This document shows positions 1-5,225 of a stretch of DNA of 6,691 bases, piece by piece. Position 1 is the stretch's first letter, and each line of letters opens with the position of its first letter. The position numbers and the translations under genes were made by a program. The DNA is from Propionibacteriaceae bacterium (lineage in GTDB: Bacteria > Actinomycetota > Actinomycetes > Propionibacteriales > Propionibacteriaceae). The DNA lies in assembly GCA_027353565.1 (NCBI GenBank), contig DAIEHO010000197.1, positions 1 to 6,691 on the forward strand, given 5' to 3'. The notes beneath the pieces are model-generated. The model saw nothing but the letters and a program-made list of their open reading frames with translations. It ran no database searches and was not told where the DNA came from.

Positions 1-1
1 C

Positions 2-595
2 AGTGCCCAGCGGCGTGACGAGATCCTCGACGCGGCCGTGGCGGCGTTCACCGAGAAGGGCTTCAACGGGTCGTCGCTGCGGGACATCGCCAGCCGGGCC
101 GGCATGTCCCACAACGGCGTCCTCCACCACTTCCCCGACAAGGCCGGCATCCTCGAGGCGATCCTCGACCGACGGATCGAGCGGTCGGACACCCAGTTCC
201 CGCTGGACCCTCATGACGGCGTCCAGTTCTTCCACAGCCTCATCGCCCTGGCCGAGCGGGACGTGAAGGACCCGGGCGATCTTCGCATGTACTGCGTGAT
301 CGCCGCTGAGTCCCTCGCCCCGTCCCACCCGGCTCATGGCTACCTGCGGCACTGGTACCACCAGGTCCGTCACACGACGACCATCGCGCTCGAGGACCTC
401 AGCCGCCGCGGACTGCTCCGCGAGGAGGATCTCGACATCCCCATCGCCGCCGCGCAGATCGCGGGACTCCGCGACGGCCTGGATCCCCAATGGCTGCGGG
501 ACCCCGACGAGATCGACCTCGTCGGGGCCGTCACCGCTGCGCTTCGCTCGTACACCACAGCCGATCTCGGCCACGCTGCGAGCTCCGAGCACTGA
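2..595 (+). CDS. TetR/AcrR-family transcriptional regulator, 5' partial
   Basis: This is a one-component DNA-binding regulator, probably a dimeric repressor released by a small ligand. The reading frame is already open at the left edge, so the true start lies outside the window. Aligned with the paralogue at 4485-5126, about 20 N-terminal residues are missing. A total of 197 residues are visible. The TetR helix-turn-helix is clear at about 74-133: SLRDIASRAG, then the recognition helix MSHNGVLHHF, followed by the family signature FPDK. The all-helical C-terminal half, expected to bind ligand and dimerise, shares HPAHGY, QVR, EDL.RRGL and LRDG with the second regulator. It ends 7 bp before the convergent transporter stop codon. 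Its ligand and targets cannot be read from sequence; a link to the neighbouring glycoside genes is inferred from position and from its similarity to the second regulator. Confidence 0.9.
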   Translation, partial: SAQRRDEILDAAVAAFTEKGFNGSSLRDIASRAGMSHNGVLHHFPDKAGILEAILDRRIERSDTQFPLDPHDGVQFFHSLIALAERDVKDPGDLRMYCVIAAESLAPSHPAHGYLRHWYHQVRHTTTIALEDLSRRGLLREEDLDIPIAAAQIAGLRDGLDPQWLRDPDEIDLVGAVTAALRSYTTADLGHAASSEH

Positions 596-602
596 CGTAC
601 GA

Positions 603-1898
603 CTACTTGACGCCCTTGATCGGGATGATCACGAGCCCACCGATCAGGGCCGCGATCGCACCGAACATGAACAGCGACGAGAAGTTCTGCGGGTTGGTTG
701 CCGAAGCCCCGATCGCGAGCAGTGCCGGTGCGATCGCAGGGACGATCGACGTCGGCAGGTTACTTGCGAGGTTCATGATCCCGAGGTCCTTCGCCGGGTT
801 CGTCTGGTCCGGAAGGACCTGGGTGACCAGCGCGAAGTCCACCGCGAAGTACACGCCCTGGCCGAGACCCATGATGGCGATCGCGATCAGGAACCCGCTG
901 AAGCTGGAGGCGATGGCGACCATGCCCAGGCCGATGGCGAACACGATCGCGGAGATGACGACGAACGGCTTGCGACGGCCGACCTTGTCGGAGATCTTGC
1001 CGGCGACGGGCGCGAAGACCAGCGACATGGCCGTGAGCACGAGGGTGGCGATGAAGATCTTGCCGGCGACCTCCTGCGGGCTGACGTGCTGGACCATGAT
1101 CAGGTAGAAAGCCTGGTAGGCGTTGACCGCGGAGACTCCGAGGAACAGCAGCAGGCGGCTGATCCAGGCGAGGCCGAAGGACGGCTTCTTGAAGGGGTTC
1201 ACCCAGAACGTGCCGAGCAGGTCCGTGGCAGCGAAGGGCGGACGCTCTTCGGGTGCGAGCTGGCGGTCCTTGAGAACGACCGCGAACACCAGGGACGCGA
1301 CCGCGGCGAGGCCTGACGGTACGAGGATCATGGCCGCCAGGTTCGGGGAGACCAGCTGGGCGATGAACAGTCCGACGAGCGCGCCGACCGGCGTGCCAAG
1401 TCCGATCATCGCTGACGGCATGCCGCGCTTGGCCGGCTCGATCTGGTCGGGGACGACGGCCAGGCACGCGACGAGCGAGGACACGGACCCCGTCATCATG
1501 AGGATGAAGCCGATGGTCAGCAGCAGCGTCGAGGCGGCGCTCAGGATGACGAGGGCACCGAGGACGATGAGGATCGCGCCCAGCACGAGGAACGGGCGAC
1601 GCCTGCCGAATGGTGACGTCGTACGGTCACTGAGCCGACCGATCACGGGGTAGCCGATCAGGGCGAAGATGCTGGCCACGCCGACGACGATCGACAGGAC
1701 CGTCGTTGCGCTGTCGCCACCGATCGCGGCTGACTTGAGCGACAGAGTGAGGATGGCCGCTGCCAGAAGGCCGGCGTTCACCGAGACCACGGCGAACGCC
1801 AGCGGGATCATGAACGCGAGTCCGGGGTTCTTCGACCCTTCAGGAGGGGCCGGTAGATCCTCGGCCACGGAGGCATCGGTAGTGGGTACTGAAGTCAT
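603..1898 (-). CDS. MFS sugar transporter (GPH/sucrose-transporter-like)
   Basis: This 431-residue inner-membrane protein has about 12 hydrophobic segments in two halves, joined by a polar loop at roughly residues 209-240. That is normal length for the major facilitator superfamily. The loop between helices 2 and 3 carries motif A as GRLSDRTTSPFGRRRPF (87-103), and it recurs in the second half as GKISDKVGRRKPF (300-312). The DRT.SPFGRRRPF form and the late VLPDQTNPAKDLGIMN segment (361-376) resemble GPH/SUC-type sugar carriers. The first ~25 residues are polar and cytoplasmic. The ATG at 1898 is supported by AAGGGAG at 1905-1911 with 6-nt spacing. The gene follows the GH3 beta-glucosidase by 53 bp with no terminator-like hairpin between them, so the two are probably one transcript. 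The likely role is proton-coupled import of a disaccharide or glycoside that the two hydrolases cleave. The substrate is inferred from context, and sugar export cannot be excluded. Confidence 0.88.
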   Translation of the reverse strand: MTSVPTTDASVAEDLPAPPEGSKNPGLAFMIPLAFAVVSVNAGLLAAAILTLSLKSAAIGGDSATTVLSIVVGVASIFALIGYPVIGRLSDRTTSPFGRRRPFLVLGAILIVLGALVILSAASTLLLTIGFILMMTGSVSSLVACLAVVPDQIEPAKRGMPSAMIGLGTPVGALVGLFIAQLVSPNLAAMILVPSGLAAVASLVFAVVLKDRQLAPEERPPFAATDLLGTFWVNPFKKPSFGLAWISRLLLFLGVSAVNAYQAFYLIMVQHVSPQEVAGKIFIATLVLTAMSLVFAPVAGKISDKVGRRKPFVVISAIVFAIGLGMVAIASSFSGFLIAIAIMGLGQGVYFAVDFALVTQVLPDQTNPAKDLGIMNLASNLPTSIVPAIAPALLAIGASATNPQNFSSLFMFGAIAALIGGLVIIPIKGVK

Positions 1899-1951
1899 GA
1901 GTAACTCCCTTGTTGGTGTCGTGACTTGCGGTTTCTTACGGTTGGGAAGCC
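1899..1951 (-). other. Short intergenic gap inside the GH3-transporter operon
   Basis: These 53 bp separate the GH3 stop codon from the transporter start. They contain the transporter ribosome binding site (AAGGGAG, 1905-1911). I see no inverted repeat with a T-tract and no convincing promoter, which fits co-transcription of the two genes. Confidence 0.55.
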
Positions 1952-4324
1952 TCAGGAGGTGGGCAGTTCGAGGGTCAGTCGGACGTCGCCCAGACCCCGT
2001 GCCACCAGCAGGTGGCCGGGCTCGAGAGCGTCATCCCAGCGGTTCTCCGCGGTGAGCCAGCGTCGCATCGCGCGGTGGTCGCAGGTCACGTCGACCGGCC
2101 TGGTGGCGCCGGGCTCCACCACGGCTGATGCCCAGCCGACGAGTCGGGTGGGGCGTGAGGTGTCGAGAGGTGCGAGGTAAACCTGGGCGACCTCGCGGGA
2201 CGTCCGAGGGCCGAGGTTGGTGAGCGAGACGCGTACAGACGGGGCCTCAGCCGAGACGCTGACGCGGCCGTCCAGGTACCGCCAGGAGCCATACCCCTCC
2301 CCCGCGCCGAACCAGAACGCCGGCGGGGCGTCCTGCGCGTAGCCGCGATAGCCGACTAACGGGCCTTCGTCGTACGAGAGCACGCCGTCGCTCGGCTGCA
2401 CGTCCCACCCGGGCGCTGTGCCGTCGATCGCCGGCCAGCTGGAGGCCAGACGGCCGGCAGGTTCGAGGTCGCCCGTGAGGCAGGCCGCCACGGCGGTGCC
2501 ACCCTCCTGACCAGGGAGTCCGGCCACGAGGATGGCGTCGACGCGGTCGGCCCACGGCATCAGGACAGGTGATGCCGCATTGACCACGACGACCGTCGCA
2601 CGAGCGACGGCGGCCACGGCTTCGACGAGGGCGTCCTGCTGTCCGGGGAGCGTCAGCGTCACCCGGTCCTTGGACTCGGTCTCCTCGGCAGCGGTCACCC
2701 CGACGACCACGACGGCGACGTCGGCGGTCCCTGCGACCTGGACAGCTGCGGCGATCGCCTCGTTGTCGGCGAGAGGCATGGGCCTCGCGATGAGCCCTAT
2801 GGACCCCTCGGTGAGTCTTCCCGGGTCGAATGTGGCCTCGAAAGTGAAGGGGCCTTGGTACAGCGTGGGAGCCACTGCCCGGGGAGGAGCCAGCAACGAC
2901 TCCCCCGGCTGCCCGGTGGCTGCGGGAACGACGAGATCGGCGACCTCGGTACCCGCCGCCAGCCGCCAGTTGCCGAGCCCGAGGACACCGACCTGTACGG
3001 GACCGGCGTGGTTGATCCGAGCCGTCAGGCGGGCGGTGCTGCCGGGGTTGGAGAGCTCACCGTTCCAGCCGAGGACCGTACGCGAGTCGACGACGTGCCT
3101 GGTCAGCGAGACTGACCCGTCAGGCCCGATCACGTCGAGACGCATCCCGGCCAGCCCGGTGGTGGGGTTCACCAGGAAGCTGGGCTCGGCGGTGGGCGGG
3201 ACGGCAGCAATCTCGACACCCGCCACGTACGTCACCCGACCCAGGCGAGCCGCCTCGAGCCCGTCGAGGATCGACACGCGGTGAGGCGGGGTCAGCTCAG
3301 AGGAGCCGCCTCCCATGAGCAGCGTCTCGCGCGCAGCCGTACCCACCAGCGCGATGTCCAGGTCAGCCAGCGGGAGTACGCCGGCGTTCTTGAGGACCGT
3401 CATTCCTGCGGCCGCGATCTCGACGAGTCTTCTACGACGTTGGGGATCCGAGGGCTGGCGTACGGGGGCTGACGCCGAATCCGTACCGAACCGGTCGATC
3501 ACGTGGAGCAGCCGAGCCACCGCCTCGTCCACGCGCGCCCCAGGAACGACCCCGTCCCGTACCGCCTCGACGAGCCGCTCCCCCCACGGACCGAACGGTC
3601 CAGGCAGCACGACGTCGAGCCCACCCAGCAGCGACTCGGCGGTGGTGTGGGTAGCGAAGAAGTCGGACACCACAAGTCCTCGGAAGCCCCATTCGTCCTT
3701 CAGGACCTCCTGGAGGATGTGCCCGTGCTCGGTCATCGGGGTGCCGTTCACCCTGTTGTACGCGGCCATGACCAGGGCTGGGTCCGCGTCCGCCATCGCG
3801 ATCTCGAACGGGAGCAGATACACCTCACGCAGGGTCGCCTCGTCGACCAGGACGTCGACGGTGTGGCGCTCAGTCTCGGCGTCGTTGCAGACCAGGTGCT
3901 TCAGGCAGGCCCCGACACCTTCGTCCTGGACGCCACGGACGTACGCAGCGGCCAGCAGGCCCGTGAGCAATGGGTCCTCGGAGTAGCACTCGAACACACG
4001 CCCACCCAAAGGGCTGCGGTGGAGGTTCATCGTGGGACCGAGCAGGAGGTTCGTACCCGTCCGTCGGCACTCCTCGCCCAGGAGGGCACCGACGCGCTCG
4101 AGCAACGCCGTGTCCCAGGTCGCGGCGAGGTTCGTGGCGCAGGGGAGCACGACCGACGGGTCTCCCCCGCTCTGGGACTGGGCCTTCACGCCTAGCGGAC
4201 CGTCGGACATCGTCAGCGCAGATACCCCAGCCTCGGGCACCCCGGTGAACGAGAAGAACGACGATCCGGTGAGGAGTCGCACCTTGTCGGCGAGCGACAG
4301 GTCGGTCAGTGCCGTACGGGTCAT
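1952..4324 (-). CDS. Glycoside hydrolase family 3 beta-glucosidase with PA14-like insert
   Basis: This 790-residue enzyme is predicted to hydrolyse terminal non-reducing beta-glucosyl residues with retention. The TIM-barrel domain spans about 1-280, with DGPLGV (41-46), a FECYSEDP stretch (111-118), KH (142-143) and the nucleophile motif VVSDFF with Asp221. The alpha/beta sandwich domain begins at TVLKNAGVLPL (309-319). It is interrupted at about 380-520 by a beta-rich, PA14-like insert and resumes with EETESKDRVTLTLPGQQ (547-563), where Glu548 or Glu550 is the likely acid/base. Residues from about 651 (YDEGPLVGYRGY, then FWFGAGEGYGSW) to the end form the usual fibronectin-III-like tail. No signal peptide or membrane segment is seen, so it should be cytoplasmic. 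The start chosen is the ATG at 4324, preceded by AAGGAGG at 7-nt spacing. The frame stays open 96 codons further upstream, but that stretch crosses the promoter and the start of the divergent regulator. Exact substrate is unknown; xylosidase or arabinosidase side activity is possible, as in many GH3 enzymes. Confidence 0.93.
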   Translation of the reverse strand: MTRTALTDLSLADKVRLLTGSSFFSFTGVPEAGVSALTMSDGPLGVKAQSQSGGDPSVVLPCATNLAATWDTALLERVGALLGEECRRTGTNLLLGPTMNLHRSPLGGRVFECYSEDPLLTGLLAAAYVRGVQDEGVGACLKHLVCNDAETERHTVDVLVDEATLREVYLLPFEIAMADADPALVMAAYNRVNGTPMTEHGHILQEVLKDEWGFRGLVVSDFFATHTTAESLLGGLDVVLPGPFGPWGERLVEAVRDGVVPGARVDEAVARLLHVIDRFGTDSASAPVRQPSDPQRRRRLVEIAAAGMTVLKNAGVLPLADLDIALVGTAARETLLMGGGSSELTPPHRVSILDGLEAARLGRVTYVAGVEIAAVPPTAEPSFLVNPTTGLAGMRLDVIGPDGSVSLTRHVVDSRTVLGWNGELSNPGSTARLTARINHAGPVQVGVLGLGNWRLAAGTEVADLVVPAATGQPGESLLAPPRAVAPTLYQGPFTFEATFDPGRLTEGSIGLIARPMPLADNEAIAAAVQVAGTADVAVVVVGVTAAEETESKDRVTLTLPGQQDALVEAVAAVARATVVVVNAASPVLMPWADRVDAILVAGLPGQEGGTAVAACLTGDLEPAGRLASSWPAIDGTAPGWDVQPSDGVLSYDEGPLVGYRGYAQDAPPAFWFGAGEGYGSWRYLDGRVSVSAEAPSVRVSLTNLGPRTSREVAQVYLAPLDTSRPTRLVGWASAVVEPGATRPVDVTCDHRAMRRWLTAENRWDDALEPGHLLVARGLGDVRLTLELPTS

Positions 4325-4331
4325 CCGCGTG

Positions 4332-4338
4332 CCTCCTT
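4332..4338 (-). promoter_or_regulatory. Ribosome binding site of the GH3 gene
   Basis: AAGGAGG on the - strand lies 7 nt before the ATG at 4324. It decides the start, because the same frame is open for a further 96 codons upstream without a comparable site. Confidence 0.85.
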
Positions 4339-4379
4339 GCCCGCTGGCGATGTCGCAGCCCCAGTGCCGCAACGGCGTG

Positions 4380-4408
4380 AGCATTTCACAGACCACTTGT
4401 TTGGTCAA
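4380..4408 (-). promoter_or_regulatory. Predicted sigma70-type promoter of the GH3-transporter operon
   Basis: On the - strand, TTGACC (4408-4403) is followed by a 17-bp spacer and AATGCT (4385-4380). The -35 hexamer is a good match and the -10 is a weak one, but both hexamers and the spacer length are the same in the block upstream of GH1. That conservation is the main support. Transcription would start near 4373, giving a leader of about 50 nt that includes the ribosome binding site. Confidence 0.55.
4391..4406. promoter_or_regulatory. Predicted TetR-type operator A, inverted repeat GACCA-N6-TGGTC
   Basis: GACCACTTGTTTGGTC has perfect 5-bp arms around a 6-bp centre. It overlaps the -35 hexamer and spacer of the GH3 promoter, a classic position for repression. 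The equivalent site before GH1 (6597-6612) keeps both arms exactly and differs only at three positions in the centre, which is the pattern expected of a protein-binding palindrome. The cognate protein is inferred to be the adjacent TetR regulator. Confidence 0.6.
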
Positions 4409-4409
4409 T

Positions 4410-4427
4410 GCAAACACTTGTTTGGTC
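4410..4427. promoter_or_regulatory. Predicted operator B, second half-site copy
   Basis: The 12-mer ACTTGTTTGGTC of operator A (4395-4406) recurs exactly at 4416-4427, an offset of 21 bp or about two helical turns, so both lie on the same face of DNA. Here it also forms a small inverted repeat, CAAAC-N4-GTTTG (4411-4424). It overlaps the likely -35 region of the divergent regulator promoter and could give autoregulation. Confidence 0.5.
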
Positions 4428-4449
4428 CGGGTTCGTTTCGGGCTAGTGT
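4422..4449 (+). promoter_or_regulatory. Predicted promoter of the second TetR gene
   Basis: TAGTGT (4444-4449) fits the actinobacterial TAnnnT -10 pattern. TTGGTC (4422-4427) lies 16 bp upstream as a possible -35 and coincides with operator B. The leader to the ATG at 4485 would be about 28-30 nt. This is weaker than the GH3 promoter prediction because there is no second copy to compare. Confidence 0.4.
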
Positions 4450-4457
4450 GGCCACAC
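4446..4457. promoter_or_regulatory. Perfect 12-bp palindrome near the regulator transcription start
   Basis: GTGTGGCCACAC is its own reverse complement. It overlaps the end of the putative -10 and the expected +1 of the second TetR gene. It is absent from the GH1 control region, so it would be specific to the regulator promoter. It may be an operator for the same or another regulator; chance occurrence in GC-rich DNA is possible. Confidence 0.35.
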
Positions 4458-4470
4458 AGCGAGAGCAACC

Positions 4471-4478
4471 GAAGGAGG
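4471..4478 (+). promoter_or_regulatory. Ribosome binding site of the second TetR gene
   Basis: GAAGGAGG lies 6 nt before the ATG at 4485. It fixes the start, because the same frame is open upstream to 4032 as a shadow of the GH3 gene. Confidence 0.85.
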
Positions 4479-4484
4479 GAATCC

Positions 4485-5126
4485 ATGCCCCTGACCGAGG
4501 ACGTGGTGGTCCGTCGCAAGGACAATCGCCGCGCCGTGGCGCTCGAGGAGCGCCTGGCGAGCATCCAGGAGGTGGCCGGGCGCATGTTTGCGGCCCGCGG
4601 CTTCAACGGCACCTCCCTGCGCGACGTCGCCGCCGGCGTGGGCTTGTCGCCTGCCGGCCTCCTCCACTACTTCCCCGACAAGGTCGCCCTGCTCGAAGCC
4701 GTGCTGGACGCCAGGCTCGGCACCATCGCCGACGAGTTCGGCCTCGAGACTGGCGACGGCGAGACGTTCGTCCGAGGACTGGTCGCGGTCGCTAAGCGCG
4801 ACGAGGCCGAGCCTGAGGTGCTGCGCCTGTTCTGCGTCCTGTCTGCCGAGGCCCTCGATGCGGCGAACCCCGCTCACGGATACTTCACGCGCTGGTTCGG
4901 CCAGGTGAGGTCACACCTCCAGGCGGCCTTCGAGGACCTCGACCGGCGCGGCCTGTACTGCGGCTGGCCGATCACCCCCGCCCAGGCGGCCGTCAACGTG
5001 TCAGCCCTGCGGGACGGCGTGAACCTCCAATGGCTCCTCGCGCCCGACGAGGTCGACAGGGTCGGTACGATCCGCGCCTCGTTCGCCCCGTACGTGAAAC
5101 TGGACCTCACCGGGCAACAGCGCTGA
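4485..5126 (+). CDS. TetR/AcrR-family transcriptional regulator, probable repressor of the glycosidase genes
   Basis: This complete 213-residue TetR-type protein is of usual length. After a charged N-terminal stretch rich in Arg and Lys, the DNA-binding domain spans about 24-70, with GFNGTSLRDVAAGVG and the recognition helix LSPAGLLHYF (54-63), then FPDK. The remaining helical part (about 80-213) should dimerise and bind the inducer. It is a clear paralogue of the regulator at the left edge: 17 of 27 residues match from FNG to FPDK, and NPAHGY, QVR, EDL.RRGL, LRDG and QWL recur in order. It is divergent from the GH3 operon with 160 bp between the two starts, and its predicted -35 overlaps an operator half-site. 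The simplest reading is autoregulation plus repression of both glycosidase promoters until a glycoside or its aglycone binds. The ligand and the sign of regulation are inferred. Confidence 0.92.
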   Translation: MPLTEDVVVRRKDNRRAVALEERLASIQEVAGRMFAARGFNGTSLRDVAAGVGLSPAGLLHYFPDKVALLEAVLDARLGTIADEFGLETGDGETFVRGLVAVAKRDEAEPEVLRLFCVLSAEALDAANPAHGYFTRWFGQVRSHLQAAFEDLDRRGLYCGWPITPAQAAVNVSALRDGVNLQWLLAPDEVDRVGTIRASFAPYVKLDLTGQQR

Positions 5127-5225
5127 GACCCGCCAGCATTGCCCCAGCTCCGGAGAACTGAGCAGTGACATGAGAGTTGACGCGTCAGCCTTCGGAATGG
5201 GCATGCGGCGGCGTCCGGGAAGACC
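5127..5225. other. Intergenic region between convergent TetR and GH1 genes
   Basis: These 99 bp lie between two stop codons, where a bidirectional terminator would be expected. I see only a weak imperfect stem, CAGCTC-CGGA-GAACTG (about 5145-5160), without a T-tract. There is also a perfect 10-bp palindrome, TGACGCGTCA (5178-5187), of unknown meaning. No open frame of note is present. Confidence 0.5.

Larger units (their letters stand above)
4379..4430. repeat. Shared promoter-operator block, copy 1 (upstream of GH3)
   Basis: This 52-bp block aligns without gaps to 6585-6636, with differences at 4390, 4396, 4397, 4400, 4410, 4412, 4416 and 4427 (44 of 52 identical by hand count). It contains the -10, the -35, the GACCA/TGGTC palindrome and the second half-site described separately. 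Its orientation relative to the downstream glycosidase is the same in both copies. It lies 54 bp from the GH3 start codon. Confidence 0.85.

Noticed and set aside
336..1316. Long + strand open frame of 326 codons, and similar long frames opposite the GH3 and GH1 genes
   Set aside because: They are antisense or out-of-frame shadows of high-GC genes, with low-complexity Arg/Asp/Glu-rich or Ser/Arg-rich translations and no recognisable domain.
1905..1916. Degenerate copy of the CTTGTTTGGTC half-site before the transporter
   Set aside because: CTTGTTGGTGTC needs an indel to align, overlaps the ribosome binding site and has no palindromic partner; it is probably coincidence.
4379..4430. Conserved block as a shared coding peptide (both upstream frames read RTKQ...LT.Q.V.EML in the same frame)
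   Set aside because: The eight differences fall at codon positions 1, 2 and 3 as 2, 2 and 4, and most change the amino acid, so there is no clear third-position bias. Palindromes and -35/-10 hexamers explain the conservation better.
4032..4484. Upstream extension of the second TetR frame giving 364 residues
   Set aside because: It is antisense to the GH3 coding region and runs through the control region. GAAGGAGG before the ATG at 4485 and the normal TetR length of 213 residues settle the start.
4325..4612. 96-codon N-terminal extension of the GH3 reading frame
   Set aside because: It overlaps the promoter-operator block and the start of the divergent regulator, has no GH3-like sequence, and the AAGGAGG-supported ATG at 4324 gives a standard N-terminus.
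5127..5225. Bidirectional intrinsic terminator between TetR and GH1
   Set aside because: The best stem (CAGCTC/GAACTG) has a mismatch and no T-tract on either side, so I describe it but do not call it.
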